Shown here: in pieces, positions 1 to 7,047 of the stretch | How the letters are laid out: each line of letters starts with the position of its first letter | Numbering within the stretch: position 1 is the stretch's first letter | Assembly: GCA_951213105.1 (NCBI GenBank) | Contig: OX578134.1 | Coordinates: forward strand, 143,018,450-143,082,449 | Length of the DNA stretch: 64,000 bases | Direction: 5' to 3' | Source: Amaurobius ferox | Lineage: Eukaryota; Arthropoda; Arachnida; Araneae; Amaurobiidae | Translations under genes and position numbers: made by a program | Notes under the pieces: generated by a model | Seen by the model: only the letters and a program-made list of their open reading frames with translations | What the model was told of the DNA's origin: nothing | Database searches by the model: none

Positions 1-957
1 ATCATTTTCATTTTTCACGTTAATGACTGCCTTTTTATCTTTAATTCTTTTCGGTAAATCAATGTAGGATGATCCTCTCAGTGGGTTGTATTTATTGATC
101 CTCACCTCAAGGTTTTTAATTCTAACAAGCGTCCATCCCGAACCCTTTGCAACAAACTCCTCCATTTCTGTCAATAATTTTTGGATAACCGATCTGTAAT
201 AAGCTACCAAATCAGTTGATTCTAAGATGACTGCGTTTTCTGTTTTGAAGTTTTTCTCCATTTCTATAATAGCATCGTCTTTACCCTTTTGATAGTCACA
301 GAGGAATTCGAAATTAACCTTCAAACCATGCAGCCTCTTTATGTGTTTAGTGATGAGTCCCCGGACTAGTGACGCCACATCGTTCAAAAAGTCTTCGGGA
401 AGCATCAGGTTGTGTTCATTTTGGATGTCGTACGTCTTCAAGCGAGATTCAAAGGCTGTATTAACTTTGTGGAGGGTGTAGAGCCTTCTCTCTCGCGTAT
501 CTAAAAACAGGTCTGAATCAAACCCGAAATGACGGTTGAACAATACGCTTTCTATGTATGCTATGATGTCTGCCCTCCTTCCTAACCTGGAATAGCCTCT
601 AATGCCATGCGTTCGACAAAATTCCCGTAGTTGGGGGAGAGTCATGTGATGTAGTCGATGCTCCACCCTTCCACACTCTGGGAGAGCGGTTGCCTTCTTT
701 GGTTTATAGTTTAGGTGCCCTTTAGATTGTAGGTGCTTATTCATGCTTGATCCCTTAAATAACTTACCGCAACACCTGATCTTACGCACTCTGTTCTTCT
801 TTGGCTTGCTAAACAAGTCATTGTGGAAACTGGAAAAGCCGTTATGATATTGAATAAGGTCGACCAGCTCCAACTTTTTAAGTTTCGAGTAACCTCGAAT
901 ATTATTTTCACGACAGTAGCCTTGCAACTGTCGAACGGTTTTAGATTGAAAATCCAT
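1..957 (-). CDS. Polinton family-B DNA polymerase, N-terminal part (runs off the window)
   Basis: Reading from the ATG at 957-955, 319 codons stay open to the window edge, so this is the 5' part of a longer gene. In order I see a SAP/Rho-N-like helical repeat (residues about 7-37, with NNIRGYSKLKK), a U1/C2H2-like zinc finger (about 63-81, CCGKLF followed by HLQSKGH), a second SAP-like repeat (about 106-138, with HGIRGYSRLGRR) and then the conserved segment before the exonuclease domain (GSGW, then NPLRGSSYIDLP and KKAVINVKNEND at the edge). That last segment is characteristic of Polinton protein-primed PolB proteins. The polymerase copies the linear element, primed by a terminal protein. The frame is open upstream to a stop near 1008 with no earlier ATG, so this start is the only candidate. 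Catalytic motifs lie outside the window. Confidence 0.85.
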   Translation of the reverse strand, partial: MDFQSKTVRQLQGYCRENNIRGYSKLKKLELVDLIQYHNGFSSFHNDLFSKPKKNRVRKIRCCGKLFKGSSMNKHLQSKGHLNYKPKKATALPECGRVEHRLHHMTLPQLREFCRTHGIRGYSRLGRRADIIAYIESVLFNRHFGFDSDLFLDTRERRLYTLHKVNTAFESRLKTYDIQNEHNLMLPEDFLNDVASLVRGLITKHIKRLHGLKVNFEFLCDYQKGKDDAIIEMEKNFKTENAVILESTDLVAYYRSVIQKLLTEMEEFVAKGSGWTLVRIKNLEVRINKYNPLRGSSYIDLPKRIKDKKAVINVKNEND

Positions 958-1485
958 TTTGTCTTTCTTTAGAACTACAAATCGTTTCTTTAAATGCTTT
1001 TATTACTGAAGGGGTATACTTTAAACGATTCAATTTTTAATGAGTATTTCAATCATTAAAAATATAGTCATATCTACATCTATTAAATTATGGAAGGGCA
1101 TGTCATCGTTGTCGGTCGATCGCTATCGCTATCACTATCGCTATCACTGTCAACCTGATATATTGAAAAGGTTTCGTAGAGGTGCATGAACCGTTCTGGA
1201 TGTCATACGTCTTCAAACGACTTTCATAAGCTGTCTCAACTTCATGGGGGGTATGTGCCCTCACCATATTCGTCGAAAGACCTTCCAAAATTCGTCTTCG
1301 TTAGGTCCTGTCTCGTATTCTATACAATAATATCTCGTTTGCAGTAAAAATTTGGATCCTGATTGAGCTAGAGTTGACAAGATCAGCGGATGGATACATC
1401 GGAAGAAACAGGATTGAGTTCTGTCCCCCTTCTATCCAAAAATTATTGACGGAGATGGAGGAGATCCATAATGCTTGGCGAGATT
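958..1485. other. Intergenic region holding a hairpin and broken pieces of the polymerase gene
   Basis: No intact gene is seen here. It contains a 10-bp hairpin (1034-1062), a short CTATCG/CTATCA microsatellite (about 1119-1150), a decayed direct copy of polymerase codons (about 1197-1267, same strand as the gene, resembling 421-485) and a short inverted copy (1433-1463, plus strand, resembling 157-187 with two mismatches). These pieces look like debris of an earlier rearrangement inside the element. Confidence 0.6.
1034..1062. terminator. TTTAAT-type hairpin between polymerase and capsid gene
   Basis: Perfect 10-bp arms TTTTTAATGA and TCATTAAAAA surround a 9-nt loop. It lies upstream of the polymerase start and beyond the 3' end of the capsid gene. 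Three more hairpins with the same TTTAAT/ATTAAA base occur at other gene-block boundaries. A role in 3'-end formation or as an insulator is inferred. Confidence 0.45.
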
Positions 1486-2835
1486 TTATAATTTCAAAGT
1501 CTTGATCATGGTAATATTTTGATTGTTAATATTTAAGAGGCATTTCTTGTGCTCTTTTAAGATGAAGTAAAAAACATAATCTTTGGGGGCAGCGTTCCTT
1601 AACCTCCAGTTAAACTCAATCATTAAGTTATTCGTATCGGTATAGTTTTGATGATGAGAGAGATTAAAGCAGATGATTGGATACAACTTACCAAAATTCG
1701 AATAATTGACCATACAACCTGTTTCAGACGTGATGGTGTTGAGTCCAGATTCCAAAAAGGCTGTGTATAATCGATTATAATCACTTTTCTCAAAATCCAT
1801 CATGTAACTGACAGTTGGCACTTTTACATTGTTGATCATTAACCAACATTCCGTCATATCTAAGTTATCAAACAGCATGTTATTGTGCTTCGAATTTTCG
1901 TATCTTTCAGTGTACTGAGGAATTACGTACAAAGATAAGACTTCATCAGAAGTAGCTTTTATGGTATAAGAGCCGCTAGCGTTTTTATAGAAAATATTAG
2001 ACTTTACTATGCTGTGTTGGTTCCAGTTTATTTCTACATCCTTATTCGATAACTTTAATTCGTTAAATATTGAAGCCGCCGCATTTTTAAATCGTACGTA
2101 AGGTAGCCAGAGTGATAAATCTTCTACAACGACTTTATAGATCTTATGTTGCTCGTTGGTGTACAGCATATTTAGACTGTGATTTCTCTGGAACTCAAAT
2201 TTGACTTGGAACCCCGTGATTACTTTTTTATATTCACGGAAGAAATCAAACACGTACTTTAGTGGGATCCATATAGTTACAACCTTGCTATTTTTAGTGA
2301 ATTCGCTTCTTTCTGTAAATCCCTGGTTATGGTTCTCATTAATTCTGAATTTTTCGAAAAACTCAGTAATCTTTGTGGTATCTACTAACGTGCCATCATA
2401 TTTCAAGCGTTCTCTATCAGCTGTGTCCGACGTATCAGTGTAGAACAGCATATTTGTAGCTTCGGCAGAAGAATAGTCAGGCGTAAAATGTATTAAGCCC
2501 AACACTTGTCGCATAAGAGCGGTATAATTAATGTTGGATTCTATTTCAGTGGTTCCTAATGTAAACCTGTTAGCATTGATCAAACCACCTCCATTCACGA
2601 GAGCTACATTATCATTCACTATGGCAGTACCATCATTGTTAACAATTTTCAATTTTTGCTGTAAATAACCGTTAGAGTATAAAATGTTGGCGTTGGTGTC
2701 TTGAATAAAGAAATGGTAAGAGGCATTTTCCATAGAATTATCACTATTTTCATGCCTTACCTCTCTATATTCGAAACTTTCGATGTCATCATCGTAATAA
2801 TAATTGGTGCTGTTTAATTCAAATATTTTATTCAT
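1486..2835 (-). CDS. Major capsid protein (double-jelly-roll, hexon-like)
   Basis: A 449-residue protein with the layout of Polinton/adintovirus double-jelly-roll capsid proteins. The N-terminus has a strand-rich segment with YLQQKLKIVNNDGT (about 58-71), followed by a loop carrying NGGGLINANRFTLGTTEIE. The C-terminus ends in a hydrophobic strand region (FNWRLRNA, then DYVFYFILKEH). Such proteins form trimers that build the icosahedral shell of the virion. Length is near the short end of the family. It lies between polymerase and penton, the usual capsid block, and is intact. The ATG at 2835 follows an A/T-rich leader and is the first in the frame. Identity rests on pattern and context rather than an alignment. 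I am confident of a capsid role, less of the exact subfamily. Confidence 0.75.
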   Translation of the reverse strand: MNKIFELNSTNYYYDDDIESFEYREVRHENSDNSMENASYHFFIQDTNANILYSNGYLQQKLKIVNNDGTAIVNDNVALVNGGGLINANRFTLGTTEIESNINYTALMRQVLGLIHFTPDYSSAEATNMLFYTDTSDTADRERLKYDGTLVDTTKITEFFEKFRINENHNQGFTERSEFTKNSKVVTIWIPLKYVFDFFREYKKVITGFQVKFEFQRNHSLNMLYTNEQHKIYKVVVEDLSLWLPYVRFKNAAASIFNELKLSNKDVEINWNQHSIVKSNIFYKNASGSYTIKATSDEVLSLYVIPQYTERYENSKHNNMLFDNLDMTECWLMINNVKVPTVSYMMDFEKSDYNRLYTAFLESGLNTITSETGCMVNYSNFGKLYPIICFNLSHHQNYTDTNNLMIEFNWRLRNAAPKDYVFYFILKEHKKCLLNINNQNITMIKTLKL

Positions 2836-2868
2836 TTATTATGAAATAAATTTTTTTTCTTCTCCTCA

Positions 2869-2894
2869 ATTTAATAGCTATATGGCTATTAAAT
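2869..2894. terminator. TTTAAT-type hairpin upstream of the capsid gene
   Basis: Perfect 10-bp arms ATTTAATAGC and GCTATTAAAT with a 6-nt loop. It sits just past the stop codon of the 54-residue gene and before the capsid start. The inner stem TTTAATAGC/GCTATTAAA is identical to the hairpin after the integrase gene at 8077-8109, which argues for a shared function. Confidence 0.5.
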
Positions 2895-2899
2895 CGAAT

Positions 2900-3064
2900 T
2901 TAGATAAACTTTAGTCCAGCTCCATGTTTTTTCTGCTTTGATAATATCTCCTTTATTTTATCCTGCACATACTTACCTTCTAATTCGGCCTCCTGCAGGA
3001 CGTCGGAAAAGAACCCTCTTCCTTGTATCTTCTTACTCTTTCTTTGAAGTCTGTGTTTATTCAT
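2900..3064 (-). CDS. Small 54-residue virion-associated protein candidate
   Basis: A short frame between penton and capsid genes, from the ATG at 3064-3062 to the TAA at 2902-2900. It is basic at the N-terminus, has an acidic/amphipathic helical middle (VLQEAELEGKYVQDKIKEIL) and a glycine-containing basic tail. Residues 13-17, I-Q-G-R-G, fit the known adenovirus-protease type II consensus (M/I/L)-X-G-X-G, with cleavage before the last G. This suggests a small precursor processed by the element's own adenain. It fills the only gap between two capsid genes and ends 5 nt before the hairpin at 2869-2894. I do not recognise a family. It could be a minor core or membrane-active peptide. Confidence 0.55.
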   Translation of the reverse strand: MNKHRLQRKSKKIQGRGFFSDVLQEAELEGKYVQDKIKEILSKQKKHGAGLKFI

Positions 3065-3071
3065 TTCTTTA

Positions 3072-3752
3072 TTATAGGGCGATAAAATTGTATTGTACTT
3101 CTTGCTTATTGAGCGGAATTAAATCACCTCTATGATTGGTTACTTGCATTCTGATTCGGTAAACACTATCCATTCGAACAGGGTAAAACAGAGGTTTGTC
3201 AAATGATTTTATAATCTGACTACCTGGACGATTACTGTTTGTAAATGAATAGATGACGTTTGTAGAGTTGAAACCGTTGATATACGCCCCCTCTGCGACA
3301 TCGCAATGTATATAAATGTTATCGTTTCCCCCAGATAAGTCAGCAATGTACTTTCCTACTTGTTCAAGCTCTTCGTGGATTTTAGGCTCGAAACCTATAA
3401 GTTTATGCAGGTTTTTGGTTTTCGTTAAATCGATCTTATACCCGTCTTTTAACTTAATGGCTATTCGTTGTCGTTCCTCCACTATACCGAATTGTATCTG
3501 CGGATCGCTTCCAAAAAAATTAATCATGTAACGATTCAGCCCCTTGATAGTGTAATTTCCATCTGGTATCGTCAAATTTAACCACTGCTGACCATCAAAG
3601 TATGATAATTCCTCATCTTTGATATTGTCCCATGAAACGTACATCGAAAAGGACTGAAGGGCAATCTGTTTAAAGGTGAAAGGTCTAGTGTATTCAATCG
3701 TAAAATCTTCTGATTTTTCCGCGTTTTTAGAATCTAATATCAATAGAACCAT
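3072..3752 (-). CDS. Minor capsid protein (penton, single jelly-roll)
   Basis: A 226-residue protein matching Polinton penton proteins in size, gene position and pattern: a start like MVLLILDSKNAEKSEDF, a WLNLTIPDGNY turn typical of the family's N-terminal region, and a strand-rich C-terminus ending in YNFIAL. Pentamers would occupy the capsid vertices. The frame is open to 3818, but the ATG at 3752 is preferred. It follows the protease stop codon by one base (TAAAATGG), has A at -3 and G at +4, and places the conserved LILDS segment at the N-terminus. ATGs at 3770 and 3779 inside the protease gene are alternatives. The one-base spacing suggests termination-reinitiation, or a separate transcript. 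Confidence 0.7.
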   Translation of the reverse strand: MVLLILDSKNAEKSEDFTIEYTRPFTFKQIALQSFSMYVSWDNIKDEELSYFDGQQWLNLTIPDGNYTIKGLNRYMINFFGSDPQIQFGIVEERQRIAIKLKDGYKIDLTKTKNLHKLIGFEPKIHEELEQVGKYIADLSGGNDNIYIHCDVAEGAYINGFNSTNVIYSFTNSNRPGSQIIKSFDKPLFYPVRMDSVYRIRMQVTNHRGDLIPLNKQEVQYNFIAL

Positions 3753-3753
3753 T

Positions 3754-4236
3754 TTATTTATAGAGAACATTTTTTTCATTGAAGTCGCTGGGTTCTTGGG
3801 TAAAAGAATATAGCACATCTACAACTGGCTTACCCTTGTTTCTTTCACGAATGTACTTCATACAAAAGTAGCCGCATTTGACGGAAGCAGGGTGCTGTAG
3901 AAAGCTCGAGTTACACCCGATATTTTTCTTTCCAGAAGTCAGTAGATACTTCTTAATGTTAGGATGAATTTTGTATACGTGTTCTCCAAAAGGATCAAAA
4001 TACTCAACAAAGTTATTTTTAGGATCGTTATAGTAGCAGACCCAGTGCGTACCAGGTCCTGTGACAATGTCCAGATTAATAATACCGTTTTCAAACCGAC
4101 TCATCTTTTTAGGCAACAGATCGGAAGTAAAGACGCCCCTAAACCCCTGTTCATGTTTCATATTTTGTTTAATTACTTCGTCTGATATTCCCAGTTTTGA
4201 TAGACGCCCTTTCCAATGGGTCTTTTTTTTACACAT
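3754..4236 (-). CDS. Adenain-type maturation cysteine protease (C5 family)
   Basis: A 160-residue protease with the family's catalytic pattern in order: His in GPGTHWVCYY (residue about 63), an acidic residue in FVEYFDPFGEHV (about 81), a Gln in FLQHPASVKCG, and Cys in VKCGYFCMKY (about 120). Adenain-like proteases cleave capsid and core precursors during virion maturation, and Polintons carry this gene close to the capsid genes. The N-terminal KLGISDEVIKQ and FRGVFTSDLLP segments also fit the family. The length is somewhat shorter than the adenovirus enzyme (about 200 residues). The start at 4236 overlaps the end of the pX-like gene by 64 nt in another frame, and the stop lies one base ahead of the penton start. 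Confidence 0.85.
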   Translation of the reverse strand: MCKKKTHWKGRLSKLGISDEVIKQNMKHEQGFRGVFTSDLLPKKMSRFENGIINLDIVTGPGTHWVCYYNDPKNNFVEYFDPFGEHVYKIHPNIKKYLLTSGKKNIGCNSSFLQHPASVKCGYFCMKYIRERNKGKPVVDVLYSFTQEPSDFNEKNVLYK

Positions 4237-4568
4237 CCAGATCCTGAAATTTTTTCCAAAGCTTTCTTTGCTCCATATCCAGCCGCCCCACTTGCAGCAC
4301 CTAGTGCTAAAGCCTTGGCCCCAGCAATTAACGCAGGTAATAGAAAAGGTAGAAAACCACCCGTTTTCTGGAGCTGCGTCTTACTGATAGTGATACGCTT
4401 CCCCTTCCCAATTTGAGCTATCTGTGTTCGAGTTAAATGTATATCTTTGTTGGGGGCTTTTGTCTTATCTATTTGTAGAGATACTTCTTCTCCTTTCTGG
4501 TATGCAGATTTTAGCTTAGCAATCTGATGATCGCTTAAATGTATTTTAGTTTTTATGTAATTACTCAT
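4173..4568 (-). CDS. Hydrophobic core/membrane-active protein, adenovirus pX/pVI-like
   Basis: A 131-residue protein of a type common in animal Polintons. Residues 1-68 contain repeated basic motifs (HLSDHQIAKLKSAY, HLTRTQIAQIGKGK, ITISKTQLQKTGG). Residues 70-100 form a Gly/Ala/Leu-rich hydrophobic stretch, and the C-terminus is basic. By analogy with adenovirus pX and pVI it may bind DNA inside the virion or disrupt membranes on entry. This is inference. Residues 107-111 (I-S-G-S-G) match the adenain consensus (M/I/L)XGX-G, so the protease next door could remove the tail. Its ATG overlaps the stop of the upstream gene as ATGA, a 4-nt stop-start overlap. Confidence 0.65.
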   Translation of the reverse strand: MSNYIKTKIHLSDHQIAKLKSAYQKGEEVSLQIDKTKAPNKDIHLTRTQIAQIGKGKRITISKTQLQKTGGFLPFLLPALIAGAKALALGAASGAAGYGAKKALEKISGSGCVKKRPIGKGVYQNWEYQTK

Positions 4569-5317
4569 TTATTTAATGAAAAATTTTTGTAGTATTGTTT
4601 TACTTGCTCGTTGGTCATAGTTCCTTCTCTCAACAATGCATCCAATAAATCGACGACTTGATTGTGTAACTTTTTACTTTTGGACCCTTTACATATCTTA
4701 TCAGTCAATCGGGCTAAAATTTCCATTTTGTCTTCTACTCCTTTACCGATATAAATTCCTTTTCTTTGCAAGTCTCTGAGTCGATCCCGATAATCTCCTA
4801 ACGTAGTCATATGATCTCTCAAATAATCAGCCTTAGCTAATAAGCGATCTTCTCTTTCTTCATCCTTTTTAGTCATTCGAGACATCTGACTCATAATGTT
4901 TCCTTTTTGACGAGACATTTTTAGGTAAGTATCATTTACTTTACTCATAATTTCTTGCAAAGTTTCCTTGGTCTCATGGTACAATTTTGAGGGTCTTGGA
5001 AAGTTATTTTTCTCTAAAAACTCTACATCCAATTTTTTATCAAAATCATAGACTTCTAAAGGCGGTTCAATAGCTAGAGGAATGTGATCAACAGCATCTT
5101 TTATAGCCTGAATATTCTCCTTTCGATTAATTTCTTGTTCTTGTAGCTTTTCAGTTACAGGCTTGTGAAAGTCCGATAGTGCTTTCTGGATACCTAATTT
5201 TTGCTCAAGTTGTTGTTCGTTGTTTTTTCTAATTTCAGCCTGAAGCTTATAAACTTTAAGTTCATATTCAACTTCCTTTCTTAATTTCTTATTTCGTTCT
5301 TTTTGTATAGCATTCAT
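4565..5317 (-). CDS. Charged coiled-coil protein, probable virion structural protein
   Basis: A 250-residue protein that is almost wholly helical in composition and rich in Lys, Glu and Gln. Two long coiled-coil candidates are visible, roughly residues 5-75 and 118-180. A GIYIGKGVEDK turn occurs near residue 187. I see no catalytic motif. It is the first gene of the leftward capsid block, directly downstream of the divergent promoter, and is followed with a 4-nt overlap by the pX-like gene. Polintons often carry such unassigned structural genes in this position. The ATG at 5317 is the first in the frame after the promoter region. Confidence 0.6.
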   Translation of the reverse strand: MNAIQKERNKKLRKEVEYELKVYKLQAEIRKNNEQQLEQKLGIQKALSDFHKPVTEKLQEQEINRKENIQAIKDAVDHIPLAIEPPLEVYDFDKKLDVEFLEKNNFPRPSKLYHETKETLQEIMSKVNDTYLKMSRQKGNIMSQMSRMTKKDEEREDRLLAKADYLRDHMTTLGDYRDRLRDLQRKGIYIGKGVEDKMEILARLTDKICKGSKSKKLHNQVVDLLDALLREGTMTNEQVKQYYKNFSLNK

Positions 5318-5393
5318 CTTTATTATTATGCAAAAAATTTTTACTTAAGCAAATTAAATTTTTACTGAAGCAAATTTTTAACATTAAATAAAG
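5318..5393. promoter_or_regulatory. Divergent promoter region with two 21-bp direct repeats
   Basis: This 76-bp gap is the only space between the leftward capsid block and the rightward ATPase/integrase block, so it must hold the signals for both. It contains two immediately adjacent 21-bp repeats (5335-5355 and 5356-5376), each built on TTTTTACT-AAGCAAATT and differing at one base. They are probable binding sites for an activator. The element's VLTF3-like protein is one candidate (inference). Confidence 0.55.
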
Positions 5394-6158
5394 ATGATTC
5401 AAATTAAAAATTATACAGAAGCAGAAGAACTTGTCGATGCAAATCAACATTATTTATTACCTAAACACCCTTTCAGACTTCTAATCGCTGGAGCTTCAGG
5501 TACTGGTAAAACGAACTTATTGTTGAATTTTATATACGACTATCTCGAATTTGATAATTTGTTCGTTTGTGCAAAAGATATGTACGAACCCAAGTACGGT
5601 AAACTGAAAGAAAAGTACACAATGTTTGAGGGCGTGGATATTGACTCGATAAAGTACCCCAAAAAGAAGAAGAAAATTATCCTAGAGTTATATGAAAGAT
5701 TCGGCAAGAAAGGAACTTTATTCTCCTCTGATACAAAAGAATTTATAAAAGTGGATGACCTGGACCCATCTTGTAAAAATGTTGTTGTCTTTGATGACTG
5801 CATGACTGACAAGGACCAGAGGAGCATAGAAGATTTTTTCATCAGAGGTCGGAAGAAAAACGCCTCAATCATTTATCTTTCTCAATCTTATTATAGAACA
5901 CCCATTGTTATCAGAAGAAACTGTAATTACTTGATATTTTTTAATATTCAACCGAGGGAGATTCAACAGATCATAAGAGAGATAGATGGTAGTTTGACAA
6001 AAGAAGAATTCAGTAGATTATATAAAAAGTGCATGCAACAGCCGTATGATTTCTTTATGCTTGATTTAGTTAATCCGGCTCTGAGATATCGGAAGAAATA
6101 TTTCACCCCTATAAATAAAGATGGAAGAATACTTGCAAAAGAAAATTTACGTATATAG
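5394..6158 (+). CDS. DNA-packaging ATPase (A32/FtsK-HerA superfamily)
   Basis: A 254-residue ATPase. Walker A is GASGTGKT at residues 33-40, and Walker B is VVVFDD at about 130-135. A later segment IYLSQSYYRTP followed by IRRNCN (about 155-173) is typical of poxvirus A32-like packaging enzymes and of Polinton ATPases. It would pump the element's DNA into preformed capsids at a vertex. It is the first gene rightward of the divergent promoter. The ATG at 5394 starts the frame. The 3' end overlaps the next frame by 38 nt. The gene is intact and close to the expected length. Confidence 0.9.
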   Translation: MIQIKNYTEAEELVDANQHYLLPKHPFRLLIAGASGTGKTNLLLNFIYDYLEFDNLFVCAKDMYEPKYGKLKEKYTMFEGVDIDSIKYPKKKKKIILELYERFGKKGTLFSSDTKEFIKVDDLDPSCKNVVVFDDCMTDKDQRSIEDFFIRGRKKNASIIYLSQSYYRTPIVIRRNCNYLIFFNIQPREIQQIIREIDGSLTKEEFSRLYKKCMQQPYDFFMLDLVNPALRYRKKYFTPINKDGRILAKENLRI

Positions 6159-6510
6159 AAAGAGCTACCACCACTACCATAAAATTAGTGTCACTATGAC
6201 CGTTAGCAAGTTCGTTTTAAGTTCATTGGGTTTATCAGCTTTTGTACTTGTTCCCTTAGCTGCTCTGAGCTTAAGCGTCGGTATTGTTGAAGTTATTGAT
6301 AAAGCTTTGAATATCGCGGAAAGGAAAGAAGAGTACAAACAGTCTTACAAGTTTTACAAACAGCTGCTCAATTCATACAAATCGAATACCCTATCAGAAG
6401 AGGAAGTGTATAAGCGAGAGGAGGATTTCATCAATAATTTAGTCTACTTACCCAGAGAAAAATATATGAAACAAACCCTGCTGAATGGATATCAATTTGT
6501 GAGTAAATAA
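6121..6510 (+). CDS. Small membrane protein with a hydrophobic hairpin and helical tail
   Basis: A 129-residue protein. The first 20 residues are basic and aromatic. Residues about 27-57 form a hydrophobic segment, long enough for one long or two short membrane helices (FVLSSLGLSAFVLVPLAAL then SVGIVEVI). A charged helical tail follows with EEYKQSYKFYKQLL and a conserved-looking LPREKY. The layout resembles small two-helix membrane proteins seen in other Polintons and is superficially like SLATT proteins. I cannot assign it to either. The start at 6121 overlaps the ATPase gene; a second ATG at 6196 would remove the basic segment. A role in virion membranes or host-membrane interaction is possible. 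Confidence 0.55.
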   Translation: MEEYLQKKIYVYRKSYHHYHKISVTMTVSKFVLSSLGLSAFVLVPLAALSLSVGIVEVIDKALNIAERKEEYKQSYKFYKQLLNSYKSNTLSEEEVYKREEDFINNLVYLPREKYMKQTLLNGYQFVSK

Positions 6511-6528
6511 TTTTTTATATATAAATAA

Positions 6529-7047
6529 ATGTGTGGTAAAAAGACTTGCAAGAAAGGAAAAGGTGTTGTTAACGCAGCAATTAATAATTTACCGTTTGAA
6601 ATGCATCTGCCAGTGCATCAATTTACAGGACCAGGAACTCAACTGCTCAGAGGAAAAACTAGACTGAACCCCGATTTAACATACAAAGAATGGAGTAAGC
6701 CTATTAATAGGGTTGATGATAGTGCCTATAAACATGACGTGTGCTACATTAAAAACAAAGATACCGAAACCAGAAACAAAGTGTGTGACTCAAACATGAT
6801 TAAAGAATTGGACGACATTCCCAATCCAAGTTTTCGTGAAAGGCTAGATAGAGCTGTTGTGAAGCCTATTATCAAAGCAAAGAAGACATTTGGAATGGGC
6901 TCAAAAATATATTGTCTCAAATGTAAAACACACACCGACACTAAAGATGAACAGCATGTCACCTCTAAAAACGCTAGACCAATGTTGAAAGGTATTTGTG
7001 TGGGTTGTGGTTCTAAGAAGTGCCGTTTTTTACCGCTGAAGGGGTAA
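6529..7047 (+). CDS. Phospholipase A2-like protein fused to a C4 zinc ribbon
   Basis: A 172-residue protein. The first half has the parvovirus-type phospholipase A2 pattern: a calcium loop TGPGTQL (residues 33-39), a conserved PINRVDDSAYKHD segment, and the catalytic His69-Asp70 pair. Such domains breach endosomal membranes during entry of parvoviruses, and related domains occur in Polintons. The C-terminal part is a zinc ribbon with C129-x2-C132 and C157-x2-C160, like the small DUF5679-type ribbons found in viruses. The gene ends at 7047 inside the integrase frame. Just before the stop, codons for F167-L168 form a U UUU UUA slippery heptamer. The normal product stops four residues later, while a -1 slip would join it to the integrase. 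Confidence 0.8.
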   Translation: MCGKKTCKKGKGVVNAAINNLPFEMHLPVHQFTGPGTQLLRGKTRLNPDLTYKEWSKPINRVDDSAYKHDVCYIKNKDTETRNKVCDSNMIKELDDIPNPSFRERLDRAVVKPIIKAKKTFGMGSKIYCLKCKTHTDTKDEQHVTSKNARPMLKGICVGCGSKKCRFLPLKG

